Assembly: GCA_944385105.1 (NCBI GenBank)
Contig: CALWVR010000027.1
Location: 1 to 64,000 of the forward strand
DNA: 64,000 bases
Direction: 5' to 3'
Source of the DNA: an uncultured Clostridia bacterium
GTDB lineage: Bacteria > Bacillota > Clostridia > Oscillospirales > Acutalibacteraceae
Shown here piece by piece: positions 28,470 through 36,830 of the stretch. Position 1 is the first letter of the stretch. Every line of letters begins with the position of its first letter. The notes under the pieces are model-generated. The model had not been told where the DNA came from. It made no database searches and saw only the letters and a list, made by a program, of their open reading frames with translations. The translations under genes were made by a program, and so were the position numbers.

Positions 28470-29435
28470 ATGTCAAGAGAACAGGTAAAAAAGGTTACAT
28501 CGATTGGTGGGCAGGCTTTAATAGAAGGAATAATGATGAGAGGACCTAAGAATACTTCTGTTGCGGTCAGAAGTAAAGACGGCACTATATCGAGTGAAGA
28601 TTTAAAGACTACGTATTTAAAGGATAAGTTTAGTATATTTAGACTTCCTATATTAAGGGGTATAGCTGGTTTTGTAGATTCTATAATGGTGGGTCAAAGA
28701 GCACTTAAGATATCTGCGGAAAAATCAGGATCACTTGAAGATGAAAAGGAAAATGAAAACGAATCAGTGTTTTCAAAGTTTATAAGAGAGAAATTGGGTG
28801 ATAATATACTAAATATTTTACTCGGATTTTCTATGATAATTGGAGTTTCTCTATCGATATTTTTATTTATGTTTTTACCGACATTTATATTTAATAATAC
28901 AATAGGAACCATAGAGGGGATAAATGGAATAAATATTTTAAGGTCTATATGTGAGGGCGTAATAAAAATAATGATATTTCTTGCTTACATAATATTGTGT
29001 TCTCAGATAGATGATATAAAAAGAGTTTTTAAATATCATGGAGCTGAACATAAGACTATTTTTTGCTATGAGTCTGGAGAAGAATTAACAATTGAAAATG
29101 TAAGAAAATATAGTAGATTTCATCCTAGATGCGGTACAAGTTTTCTTATTCTTATGCTTTTAATTGGTATAGTAATTGGATTTTTTATACAAGTTGATAA
29201 TGCTTTTTTTAGGACTATTATAAGACTTTTATGTGTACCATTACTAGTTGGCATTGGTTATGAACTTATAAAGATTTGTAGTAAATATGATAATAAATTT
29301 ACAAGGATTATATCAGCGCCAGGTATGTGGATGCAGAGAATAACAACTAAAGAACCCGATGATGATATGATAGAAGTGGCAATAAAGGCCATAAAAGAAG
29401 TTATTCCTGAAAATGGAGAGGATATATTAAGATAA
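28470..29435 (+). CDS. DUF1385 (YqhQ-like) membrane protein
   Basis: 321 residues, several transmembrane helices in the middle and C-terminal half. Family motifs are GGQALIEGIMMRGP at the N-terminus, KYHGAEHKTIFCYE near residue 190 and HPRCGTSFL. The function of YqhQ-type proteins is not settled. The stop overlaps the prmC start by one base; this gene pair is common in Clostridia. Confidence 0.9.
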   Translation: MSREQVKKVTSIGGQALIEGIMMRGPKNTSVAVRSKDGTISSEDLKTTYLKDKFSIFRLPILRGIAGFVDSIMVGQRALKISAEKSGSLEDEKENENESVFSKFIREKLGDNILNILLGFSMIIGVSLSIFLFMFLPTFIFNNTIGTIEGINGINILRSICEGVIKIMIFLAYIILCSQIDDIKRVFKYHGAEHKTIFCYESGEELTIENVRKYSRFHPRCGTSFLILMLLIGIVIGFFIQVDNAFFRTIIRLLCVPLLVGIGYELIKICSKYDNKFTRIISAPGMWMQRITTKEPDDDMIEVAIKAIKEVIPENGEDILR

Positions 29436-30286
29436 TGACACTAAAAGAAATATATATAAAAGGAAAAGCTATATTAAAAAATGCATGTATAGAGGACTTC
29501 ACTTTTGACACAATGTGTATTTTTGAACATTGCTTTGGAGTAAATAGGCTAGAATTAATTAATAAAGGAAATGATCTTACTACAAAGGAAAAAGAGGAAG
29601 AATTTTTTAATTTAATAAATCAAAGAGTAAATAGACGGCCCTTACAATATATAATTGGAGAAAGTAACTTTATGGGGAACAAGTTTATGGTTTCAGAAGG
29701 GGTGTTGATTCCAAGAGATGATACTGAGGTTTTAGTTAGAGAAGTAATTAATATATTGGGTGATACTCCTTCACCTAAAATACTTGATTTATGCTCAGGA
29801 AGTGGAGCTATAGCTATATCTTTAGCTAAACTTATAAAAGGGTCTGAAGTTATAGCTTTGGAGTTATCAGAGAAAGCATATTTCTATCTAAATAAGAATA
29901 TAGAATTAAATGGGACAAATAACGTTAAACCCTTGATTTTAGATGTGCTAAAAAAGAATGAAGAAGATAAAATAGAGGGAAATTTTGATGTTATTGTATC
30001 AAACCCACCGTATATTAAAACACAAGAGATAGAAACACTCCAAGAAGAGGTAAGAAGAGAGCCGCATATAGCACTAGATGGTGGAACTGATGGGTTGGTT
30101 TTTTATAGAGCAATAAGAGATCTATGGGCTAATAAGTTAAAAAGGAGAGGAAGTATTTGCGTGGAGGTAGGAATAGGACAGAGTAAGGATGTTATTAATA
30201 TATTTAGTAAACTTAACCCTGTATCTATTTATTCTTTAAAAGATATTAACAATATCGATAGAGTTGTATCTTTGAAGATTGAATAA
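29435..30286 (+). CDS. prmC: Release factor glutamine methyltransferase PrmC
   Basis: 283 residues. N-terminal helical domain (1-85) binds release factors; the SAM-dependent domain has LDLCSGSGAIAISLA and the catalytic NPPY in VIVSNPPYIKT. It methylates the GGQ glutamine of peptide chain release factors. Its start overlaps the stop of the DUF1385 gene. prfA, often nearby, is not in this window. Confidence 0.95.
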   Translation: MTLKEIYIKGKAILKNACIEDFTFDTMCIFEHCFGVNRLELINKGNDLTTKEKEEEFFNLINQRVNRRPLQYIIGESNFMGNKFMVSEGVLIPRDDTEVLVREVINILGDTPSPKILDLCSGSGAIAISLAKLIKGSEVIALELSEKAYFYLNKNIELNGTNNVKPLILDVLKKNEEDKIEGNFDVIVSNPPYIKTQEIETLQEEVRREPHIALDGGTDGLVFYRAIRDLWANKLKRRGSICVEVGIGQSKDVINIFSKLNPVSIYSLKDINNIDRVVSLKIE

Positions 30287-30311
30287 ATAGGTGGTATATA
30301 ACAAGACTTAA

Positions 30312-30340
30312 TTGATAAAAAGAGAAAATAATGTTATAAT
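30312..30340 (+). promoter_or_regulatory. Promoter of the two trkA-like genes
   Basis: TTGATA, a 17-bp spacer and TATAAT, 32 bases before the ATG of the first TrkA protein. Confidence 0.7.
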
Positions 30341-30371
30341 GTTTCTGAAAAATATATAGGAGTGTTAAAAA

Positions 30372-30995
30372 ATGAATATTCTTGTAATAGGATGTGGTAA
30401 ATTAGGTTCTAGACTTGCTAATGTACTGTTTCATCATGGTCATAATGTTTCTATAGTTGATATGAATGAGGACGCATTTTCTCAATTAGACGATGACTTT
30501 GATGGTTTAACTGTAGTGGGTATGCCAATGGATATGAATGTGTTGAGGAGTGCGGGAGTTGAAGGCTGTGATGCAGCTGCAGTGGTTACTCCAGACGACA
30601 ATTTAAATATAACTGTTTCTCAAATAGTGAGGGAATTTTTTTATGTGGACAACGTAGTAGCCAGAATAACAGATCCAGCTAGAGAAAATGTATTTCATCA
30701 TTTTGGATTAAAGACTATATGTCAAACTAATTTAACTTGTGGGGCAGTATTTTCAGCACTTACCCAAGAATTTAGTGAAAAACAGCTTCATTTTTATGAG
30801 ACTACTGTTGGGGTTAATGTTAGAGAAATAGATCCTATAATGGTGGGAAGAACTGTTGAAAATGTACCTATGAAAACAGGAGAGACTATTATGGGAGTTT
30901 TAAGAGATAGTGGAGAGCTTACATTATATGACGGAAGACAAAAAATAATATTGAGTTCAGGTGACAAAATTATTTATGCAAGAATAAATGATTGA
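30372..30995 (+). CDS. TrkA/KtrA-type potassium channel regulatory protein (first copy)
   Basis: 207 residues: one RCK_N Rossmann domain (ILVIGCGKLGSRLA at the N-terminus, acidic residue in IVDMNED) and one RCK_C domain (about 130-207). Such single-unit proteins form rings that gate potassium transporters in response to nucleotide. The membrane subunit is not in the window. A second, diverged copy follows 40 bases downstream. Confidence 0.88.
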   Translation: MNILVIGCGKLGSRLANVLFHHGHNVSIVDMNEDAFSQLDDDFDGLTVVGMPMDMNVLRSAGVEGCDAAAVVTPDDNLNITVSQIVREFFYVDNVVARITDPARENVFHHFGLKTICQTNLTCGAVFSALTQEFSEKQLHFYETTVGVNVREIDPIMVGRTVENVPMKTGETIMGVLRDSGELTLYDGRQKIILSSGDKIIYARIND

Positions 30996-31035
30996 TAATT
31001 CTTAAAATAATATGATATAAGGGAGATTAGATCAA

Positions 31036-31695
31036 ATGAGGATAGTTATTGTTGGTGGAGGGAAGCTAGGGTACCATATTGCACAAACAATGCTTGAAAG
31101 AGACTATGAAGTTGAAATTATAGAGAAAGATAAGACGAAATGTATGCGCTTGGCGGACCAGCTTGATGCAGAGATCATATGTGGTGATGGGACGGAGATA
31201 GAGATATTAGCGGAAGCTAGTACAAACAGAGCAGATGTTTTCATAGCGGTAACGGGTAGTGACCAAGATAATTTAGTTGCATCTCAGTTAGCAAAGAAAA
31301 AGTTTCAAGCGAAAAAGGTTATAACAAGAGCGAACAATCCTAAAAATTTAGAGGCACTAAGGAAGCTAGGGATAGAAAATGCAGTTAGTAGTACAGAGAT
31401 TATAACACGTTTAATAGAACAAGAAGTAGAGAGTACGGAAGTAAAATTGCTTGCGAGCCTTAACCGAGGAAGAGCATCTATATGTGAGATGGTCGTGCCC
31501 AAGGACGCAAAAGTTAATGGGATGGCTTTAAAAGATATTGAATTACCTAAATCGTCTCTAATAATATCTGTACTAAGAGATGAAAACTTAATAATACCTC
31601 AAGGAGATACAAAAATATATTCAGGAGATGAGGTAGTAGCTGTTTGTGATGGAAACTCACAAAAGAGTTTAAAAAAGGTTATATGTGAAAAGTGA
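31036..31695 (+). CDS. TrkA/KtrA-type potassium channel regulatory protein (second copy)
   Basis: 219 residues with RCK_N (MRIVIVGGGKLGYHIAQ, IIEKDK, ICGDGTE, FIAVTGSDQDN) and RCK_C (about 135-219). It fits the NAD-binding consensus better than the first copy. Two adjacent copies may make a hetero-oligomeric gating ring; this is inference. Confidence 0.9.
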   Translation: MRIVIVGGGKLGYHIAQTMLERDYEVEIIEKDKTKCMRLADQLDAEIICGDGTEIEILAEASTNRADVFIAVTGSDQDNLVASQLAKKKFQAKKVITRANNPKNLEALRKLGIENAVSSTEIITRLIEQEVESTEVKLLASLNRGRASICEMVVPKDAKVNGMALKDIELPKSSLIISVLRDENLIIPQGDTKIYSGDEVVAVCDGNSQKSLKKVICEK

Positions 31696-31722
31696 TGAGA
31701 ATAAAGTGATGTTCTCATTATT
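31695..31722 (+). terminator. Possible weak terminator after the trkA pair
   Basis: ATGAGAA and TTCTCAT pair over 7 bp, then an AT-rich tail with only short T runs. Confidence 0.4.
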
Positions 31723-31740
31723 ATTTACATAATATAACAG

Positions 31741-31769
31741 TTTACATTTTGTTCTATATATGCTACTAT
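31741..31769 (+). promoter_or_regulatory. feo operon promoter
   Basis: TTTACA (31741-31746), a 17-bp spacer and TACTAT (31764-31769), overlapped by a TATAAT at 31767-31772. It lies just before an 18-bp palindrome. Confidence 0.55.
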
Positions 31770-31782
31770 AATTTTACACAAA

Positions 31783-31800
31783 AGTTAGCCTGGGCTAACT
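31783..31800. promoter_or_regulatory. Palindromic operator candidate for a DtxR-family iron regulator
   Basis: AGTTAGCC and GGCTAACT form a perfect 8+8-bp palindrome around TG. It lies between the feo promoter and feoA. The core TTAGCC..GGCTAA resembles DtxR/IdeR-type boxes, and a DtxR-family gene closes this operon. Confidence 0.65.
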
Positions 31801-31822
31801 CAAAAAAGGGGTGGAAACATTT

Positions 31823-32056
31823 ATGACTATAGTAGATCTAAAACCAGGGCAAACAGGCATAGTGATGGAAATAAGGTGCAAGGGAGAACTCCGCAGGAGA
31901 ATAATTGATATGGGAATAACAAGGGGAGTAAGAGTAATGCTTAAGAGGACTGCTCCATTTGGCGATCCTATACAAATAAATGTTAGAGGATATGAGCTTA
32001 GTATAAGGAAGAGCGATGCTGAGAATATAGAAATTGAAATTTTAGAAAGGAAATAA
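31823..32056 (+). CDS. feoA: Ferrous iron transport protein A
   Basis: 77 residues, an SH3-like FeoA domain (DLKPGQTGIVMEI, RRRIIDMGIT, FGDPIQINVRGYELSIRK). FeoA is a small cytoplasmic partner of the FeoB transporter. ATG 31823 is chosen because AAAGGGGTGG sits 7 bases upstream; the in-frame GTG at 31811 lies inside that site. feoB begins 3 bases after the stop. Confidence 0.94.
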   Translation: MTIVDLKPGQTGIVMEIRCKGELRRRIIDMGITRGVRVMLKRTAPFGDPIQINVRGYELSIRKSDAENIEIEILERK

Positions 32057-32059
32057 TTA

Positions 32060-32890
32060 ATGTCTATCTTAGTAAAGGATTCTGATGTAAGAAGGAAAAG
32101 TAGTAAAAATAGTGAAAGAGTTATAAGCATAGCTTTAGTGGGAAATCCAAACTGTGGAAAAACTACTCTTTTTAACCAACTTACAGGAAGCAGTCAGTAT
32201 GTTGGGAACTGGCCGGGAGTAACTGTAGAGAAGAAGGAAGGTAAATTAAAGTTTGGAAATAATATTATAAAGGTTTTAGATTTACCTGGAATATATTCTA
32301 TGTCACCCTACTCACCTGAAGAGATAATTACAAGAACGTCTTTAATTGAGGATGAGCCAGACGTAATTGTCAATATAATAGACTCTACAAATATAGAAAG
32401 AAATTTATACCTCACAACTCAACTTTTAGAGATGGGGAAAGCAATGGTTATAGCTTTTAACATGATTGATATTGTTGAGAAGAAGGGAGACTTTATAGAT
32501 TATCAATATTTTAGTGAGGCATTTGGAGTTCCTGTTGTTCCAATTTCAGCTAATAAGGGAGTGGGAATGAATGAACTCATGGATGTAGTACTAAGGTATA
32601 GTAAAAAATTTGAAAAAGGTTCCAGGACAAAATTTTATAATAGGGACTTAGAAAATGTGCTCAATGAAATAGAAGAGGTTGTAAAAGAAAGCGATTTTGT
32701 AAAGTCAAAAAGATATAATGTTAGCAATAGATGGATGGCTGTAAAATTATTTGAAGATGATAAAATATTTTTAAATAAAATTGTTCTTACAGAACCCCAA
32801 GAGCTAGAAATACAAAAATGTAAGAATAAAATTATTCACACTAAATATGTTGATCATCAAATGATAATTGCAGACCAAAGATATAATTAA
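32060..32890 (+). CDS. feoB: Ferrous iron transporter FeoB, N-terminal G-domain half
   Basis: 276 residues. GTPase motifs are intact: G1 GNPNCGKTTLFN, G3 DLPGIYS, G4 NMID, and G5 SANKG. A helical linker follows and the frame ends in IIADQRYN and TAA (32888-32890). The next feoB section continues in the same frame 48 bases later, and the untranslated stretch still reads like FeoB linker (CEKAVKKK). So a single TAA splits what is one polypeptide in other bacteria. It could be a nonsense mutation, a sequencing error or a working two-part protein. Confidence 0.9.
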   Translation: MSILVKDSDVRRKSSKNSERVISIALVGNPNCGKTTLFNQLTGSSQYVGNWPGVTVEKKEGKLKFGNNIIKVLDLPGIYSMSPYSPEEIITRTSLIEDEPDVIVNIIDSTNIERNLYLTTQLLEMGKAMVIAFNMIDIVEKKGDFIDYQYFSEAFGVPVVPISANKGVGMNELMDVVLRYSKKFEKGSRTKFYNRDLENVLNEIEEVVKESDFVKSKRYNVSNRWMAVKLFEDDKIFLNKIVLTEPQELEIQKCKNKIIHTKYVDHQMIIADQRYN

Positions 32891-32938
32891 ATATGTGGAC
32901 TTTGTGAAAAGGCAGTAAAGAAAAAAAATAATGGGAAG

Positions 32939-34150
32939 TTGACAGTAACAGACAAAATAGATAAATTTGCTACAAATAAATTTTTAGCAGTACCAATTTT
33001 TATATTAATAGTAATGTCGATATTTTATATAACGTTTGGACCAATTGGTACATACCTAAAAATAGGATTTGAAAACTTTATAAAAAATGACTTTAGCAAT
33101 GCAGTGCTTAACTTTTTAACTAGTTTAGGTGCTGCCGATTGGACTAAAAGCTTAGTTGTTGAGGGGGTAATAGAAGGGGTAGGCTCTGTTGTATCTTTTT
33201 TACCTCAGATCGTTATACTGTTTACGCTACTTTCTCTTCTAGAAGATAGTGGATATATGGCAAGAGCAGCATTTATAACAGATAAATTGCTGAGGCGAAT
33301 AGGACTTTCAGGGCGCGCATTTGTACCACTTTTAATGGGATTTGGCTGTAGTGTTCCAGCAGTATTGGGAACGCGTATACTTGAAAAAGAAAAAGACAAA
33401 AGACTTACTATCTTTATGATACCATTTATGTCATGTAGTGCTAAAATGCCGGTCTATTTAATGTTTGTTGCAGCCCTATTTCCGAATCATCAGCTTTTAG
33501 TTATATTATCTATATACATAATAGGAATAATTGCAGCGATATTTACAGCTCTACTTTTTAAAAATACTATATTAAAAGGTGAAATAGCTCCATTTATTAT
33601 GGAGTTACCGGATTATAGAGTACCAACTTTTAAAAATTTAGTAGTTCATGTATGGGAAAAAGTAAAAGACTTTATAGTTAAAGCTGGTACAGTTTTAATT
33701 GCCGCTAGTATAGTGGTTTGGTTTCTTCAGTCATTTGATTTAAACTTGAATATGGTAGAAGATAGTAGTGATAGCATTTTAGCCTCTATAGGTGTGTTTA
33801 TTGCACCAGTGTTTACCCTATGTGGATTTGGAAATTGGCAAGCAGCTGTAGCACTTTTATCAGGACTGATTGCAAAAGAATCAGTTGTAAGTACAATGGC
33901 TGTTTTGTATGGATATTCAGATCTACCATACATTATAAGTAATAGTTTTTCTTATTTATCGGCATATGCATTTTTAATATTTGTACTTATGTATACACCA
34001 TGTGTGGCAGCTTTATCAGCAATTAAGAGGGAACTAAAAAGTAACAGGCTTACAGCTATATTTATTGTTTATCAACTTAGTATAGCTTGGTTTGCGTCAG
34101 CATTCATATATCAAGTTGGAACGTTAATTAAAAACATTATAGGAGGATAA
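32939..34150 (+). CDS. feoB: Ferrous iron transporter FeoB, membrane half
   Basis: 403 residues covering the transmembrane part: TDKIDKFATNKF, then Gate motifs (GFGCSVPAVLGTRILE and SCSAKMPVYLMF) and a C-terminal Gate-like region (GLIAKESVVSTMAVLYG, YTPCVAAL). The TTG start at 32939 is the first possible start after the TAA and has only a weak GGGAAG upstream. It is in the same frame as the G-domain half. Sequence quality is good and the reading frame is otherwise undamaged, which suggests the break is recent or tolerated. Confidence 0.85.
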   Translation: MTVTDKIDKFATNKFLAVPIFILIVMSIFYITFGPIGTYLKIGFENFIKNDFSNAVLNFLTSLGAADWTKSLVVEGVIEGVGSVVSFLPQIVILFTLLSLLEDSGYMARAAFITDKLLRRIGLSGRAFVPLLMGFGCSVPAVLGTRILEKEKDKRLTIFMIPFMSCSAKMPVYLMFVAALFPNHQLLVILSIYIIGIIAAIFTALLFKNTILKGEIAPFIMELPDYRVPTFKNLVVHVWEKVKDFIVKAGTVLIAASIVVWFLQSFDLNLNMVEDSSDSILASIGVFIAPVFTLCGFGNWQAAVALLSGLIAKESVVSTMAVLYGYSDLPYIISNSFSYLSAYAFLIFVLMYTPCVAALSAIKRELKSNRLTAIFIVYQLSIAWFASAFIYQVGTLIKNIIGG

Positions 34151-34154
34151 AAAT

Positions 34155-34331
34155 ATGTTTATAGATATAGTTGTAGGAGTTTTGGCCGTGCTATTTGTGG
34201 TCTTTATAATAGCAAGGGGAATAGTAGGATATAAAAGAAAAGGAATGTCATCTTTGCAATGTGGTGATTGTAGTAAGTGTTCCAAAGGCTGTTTTAAGGG
34301 TATGGGAAGTAAAGATGAGCAAGGAGAATAG
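34155..34331 (+). CDS. FeoB-associated Cys-rich membrane protein
   Basis: 58 residues. One N-terminal transmembrane helix (about 3-24), then a basic stretch and a Cys cluster CGDCSKCSKGC (residues 36-46). This is the layout of the FeoB-associated Cys-rich family found after feoB in Firmicutes. AGGAGG precedes the ATG; it starts 4 bases after feoB and its end overlaps the start of the DtxR-type gene by 17 bases. The cluster may bind iron (inference). Confidence 0.88.
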   Translation: MFIDIVVGVLAVLFVVFIIARGIVGYKRKGMSSLQCGDCSKCSKGCFKGMGSKDEQGE

Positions 34332-34704
34332 ACTTACGTGTTCTCAAGAAGACTACCTTGAGTCGATATACTTAATAAGAAAAAACAAAGGGGAAGTACG
34401 GATTACAGACATAGCGTTGTTTATGAATACGTCAAAACCAAGTGCAAACAAAGCGGTTTTACTTTTAAAGGAAGAAGGGCTAATAGATCATGAAAAATAT
34501 GGACTAATATCCTTAACAAAGAAAGGCGAATTGCTGGCTGATGATATATACTTTAGACATAAAACTTTAATGGATTTTCTAATAAATACATTAAAAGTAG
34601 AACCTAAATTAGCAGAGAAAGATGCTTGTAAAATGGAGCATGTTATAAGTCATGAAACATTAGAACATTTAATAGCTTATTTAAATGAGCAGGGGTACTG
34701 CTAA
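34315..34704 (+). CDS. DtxR/MntR-family metal-dependent transcriptional regulator
   Basis: 129 residues from ATG 34315. N-terminal winged helix (TCSQEDYLESIYLI, RITDIALFMNTSKPSANKAV, LIDHEKYGLISLT) and a metal-binding/dimerisation half (KDACKMEHVISHETLEHL). It probably represses feo when iron is sufficient, through the palindrome at 31783-31800. A longer frame from 34261 overlaps the Cys-rich gene and lacks a site; GGGAAG lies 5 bases before 34315. It is shorter than full DtxR and lacks an SH3 domain, as in MntR. Confidence 0.9.
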   Translation: MSKENRLTCSQEDYLESIYLIRKNKGEVRITDIALFMNTSKPSANKAVLLLKEEGLIDHEKYGLISLTKKGELLADDIYFRHKTLMDFLINTLKVEPKLAEKDACKMEHVISHETLEHLIAYLNEQGYC

Positions 34705-34748
34705 ATTAATGCAACGATTCTTAATTTTAGTGAGAAAGAAAAATAAAA

Positions 34749-34782
34749 AGAAAGCATAGATATTATCTATGCTTTCTTTTAT
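34749..34782 (+). terminator. feo operon terminator
   Basis: Arms 34749-34761 and 34765-34777 pair perfectly over 13 bp around a 3-base loop, then TTT. The reverse direction is also A/T-rich, so it may serve the convergent tRNA-Val. Confidence 0.85.
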
Positions 34783-34784
34783 TA

Positions 34785-34860
34785 TGGTGGACGTTAACGG
34801 ACTTGAACCGCTGACCCTTCGCACGTCAAGCGAATGCTCTACCAGCTGAGCTAAACGTCC
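34785..34860 (-). tRNA. tRNA-Val (GAC)
   Basis: 76 bases on the minus strand with encoded CCA. Acceptor GGACGTT pairs with AACGTCC; the anticodon loop TTGACGT gives GAC; the T arm contains GGTTCAAGTCC. Confidence 0.95.
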
Positions 34861-34876
34861 TAAAATTTACTTGATT

Positions 34877-34905
34877 ATTATAAATCATAATTAAATTAAA
34901 GTCAA
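34877..34905 (-). promoter_or_regulatory. tRNA-Val promoter
   Basis: On the minus strand TTGACT, a 17-bp spacer and TATAAT, ending 17 bases before the tRNA. Confidence 0.8.
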
Positions 34906-35083
34906 TCCTAAATTTATTAATTTTAAATTTAAAGCAAATTTAATTATGCAAATGGGACTGGAAGCTAGTTTTAATATACTATTTTACTTTGTACTATTAG
35001 TGATGAAAAAGAAAGTTAGGTAATGGTTATACTACTTAAAGTGGTAATAATTAAAATAAATTAAAAAAATATCACTTTAAGTG

Positions 35084-35112
35084 TTGACAAACCAGAGAAG
35101 AGCTGATATAAT
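35084..35112 (+). promoter_or_regulatory. tRNA-Met promoter
   Basis: Perfect TTGACA, a 17-bp spacer and perfect TATAAT, 21 bases before the tRNA. Confidence 0.88.
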
Positions 35113-35133
35113 AATTAATGTCTTAAATCGTAT

Positions 35134-35210
35134 GGGCCATTAGCTCAGTTGGTTAGAGCAACCGGCTCATAACCGGTTGGTCCGGGGTTCGAGTCCCTGA
35201 TGGCCCACCA
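35134..35210 (+). tRNA. tRNA with CAT anticodon (Met, possibly Ile2)
   Basis: 77 bases including CCA. Acceptor GGGCCAT pairs with ATGGCCC; anticodon loop CTCATAA gives CAT. The CTCATAA loop is also seen in tRNA-Ile2, so elongator Met versus lysidine-modified Ile cannot be settled by eye. Confidence 0.93.
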
Positions 35211-35216
35211 TATAAC

Positions 35217-35260
35217 AAAGAACCGTCCTTATTGTAAATGTGGGCCGGTTCTTTATTTTT
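35217..35260 (+). terminator. tRNA-Met terminator
   Basis: AAAGAACCG at 35217-35225 pairs with CGGTTCTTT at 35246-35254; a T-rich tail follows. Confidence 0.75.
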
Positions 35261-35357
35261 ATATTTTATAAATTGCTAAGTTGTGGCAATGCTATGTTAT
35301 ATAGACATAATATGTCTTGAGGCTTTACATAAAATTAAAAATTGAGGGTGTCTTATT

Positions 35358-36830
35358 ATGCAATTAAAAAAGCTTTTTTCAAATATTGAACATGAATTGA
35401 TTCAAGGAGACTTAAATATAGAAATAAGTGATATAATTTATGATTCACGTAAAGCTATAAAGGATTCAGTATTTGTATGCCTAAATGGAAGTTCCTTTGA
35501 TGGGCATAAGTTTGCAAGTGCTGCTATTGCAAATGGTGCTGTTGCCCTTGTTATATCAGAAGGAATTGATGTTATAAATAATAATATAACGGTAATTAAA
35601 GTTAAAGATACGAGATTAGCGCTTGCTTATATGTCGGCAGAGTTTTTTGGAAATCCGGCTTCAAAACTAAAGACCATAGCTATTACAGGTACTAAGGGAA
35701 AAACTACAGTGACTTGTATGATCAGGACAGTGCTTCAAAAGGCTGGAGTCAAAACAGGGATAATAGGTACATTGGGAGTAATAATAGGAGACAAGGAGAT
35801 TAAAACTGTTAATACAACACCTGAATCATATGAGGTACAAAAGTTTTTAAAACAAATGCTAGATGAGGGCTGCCAATGTGCAGTTATGGAGGCATCATCG
35901 TTAGGACTTAAATGGCATAGAACGGATGGATTCATATTTGATTATGGTGTATTTACTAATTTTTCTCATGACCATATAGGAAAAAATGAACATGAATCCA
36001 TGCAAGAGTATCTTGACTGTAAGAGCATACTGTTTAGAAAATGTAAGACTGGAATAATAAATATTGACGATAGGAATTATAGAGGTGTTTTAAAGGAACA
36101 CACTTGTAAGGTGGAAACTTATGGATTTTCAGAAGATGCGGATATAAGAGCTGAGAACGAGAAGCTTATATCGCAACATGGTTATATAGGTATACACTTT
36201 GAAACGGCAGGGAAAATAGAGCTTAGTGTAAATGTTGATATACCGGGTAAATTTAGTGTATATAATGCGCTTGCTGCAATTTCTGTTTGCAGACACTTTG
36301 ATATATCTGAAAAGTCTATTATAGATGGGTTAAATGAGGTAAAGGTAAAAGGAAGAATAGAATCAGTGCCAATACCGGGAAACTTTACTTTGCTTATTGA
36401 CTATGCACATAATGCACTTAGTATGGAAAATATACTGACGACATTAAGAGAGTATAGGCCAAATAGACTGATAACGTTATTTGGTGCTGGAGGAGACCGT
36501 CCAAAGGTTAGAAGATATGAGATGGGTGAAGTTTCTGGAAGACTGTCTGACCTATCAGTAGTAACTGCGGATAATTCAAGGAATGAAAATGTTATGGACA
36601 TTATATCTGACATAGAGGTTGGACTCAGAAAAACCCGTGGAAAATTTATAGTGATTCCGGATAGAAAAGAGGCTATAAAGTATTGTATATCTATAGCTAA
36701 GGACAATGACATAATAGTTCTTGCAGGAAAGGGACATGAGGACTATCAAGAGATTAACGGAGTTAAACATCATTTTGATGAAAGAGAAATAGTAGCAGAT
36801 ATATTAAAGGAAATTGGAGAGGTTAAGTAG
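35358..36830 (+). CDS. murE: UDP-N-acetylmuramoyl-tripeptide synthetase MurE
   Basis: 490 residues. Mur ligase layout: N-terminal UDP-binding domain, central ATPase with TGTKGKTTVTCM near residue 112, and C-terminal domain. It adds the third residue to UDP-MurNAc-L-Ala-D-Glu. The residue-selecting loop reads DNSR where diaminopimelate enzymes have DNPR; the retained Arg favours diaminopimelate but the Pro is replaced. murF starts at the very next base, so the two are one operon. Confidence 0.93.
   Translation: MQLKKLFSNIEHELIQGDLNIEISDIIYDSRKAIKDSVFVCLNGSSFDGHKFASAAIANGAVALVISEGIDVINNNITVIKVKDTRLALAYMSAEFFGNPASKLKTIAITGTKGKTTVTCMIRTVLQKAGVKTGIIGTLGVIIGDKEIKTVNTTPESYEVQKFLKQMLDEGCQCAVMEASSLGLKWHRTDGFIFDYGVFTNFSHDHIGKNEHESMQEYLDCKSILFRKCKTGIINIDDRNYRGVLKEHTCKVETYGFSEDADIRAENEKLISQHGYIGIHFETAGKIELSVNVDIPGKFSVYNALAAISVCRHFDISEKSIIDGLNEVKVKGRIESVPIPGNFTLLIDYAHNALSMENILTTLREYRPNRLITLFGAGGDRPKVRRYEMGEVSGRLSDLSVVTADNSRNENVMDIISDIEVGLRKTRGKFIVIPDRKEAIKYCISIAKDNDIIVLAGKGHEDYQEINGVKHHFDEREIVADILKEIGEVK

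Noticed and set aside
32888..32890. Stop codon recoding in feoB (selenocysteine or readthrough)
   Set aside because: The codon is TAA, not TGA, and TAA is the normal stop of many genes here; no recoding element is seen.
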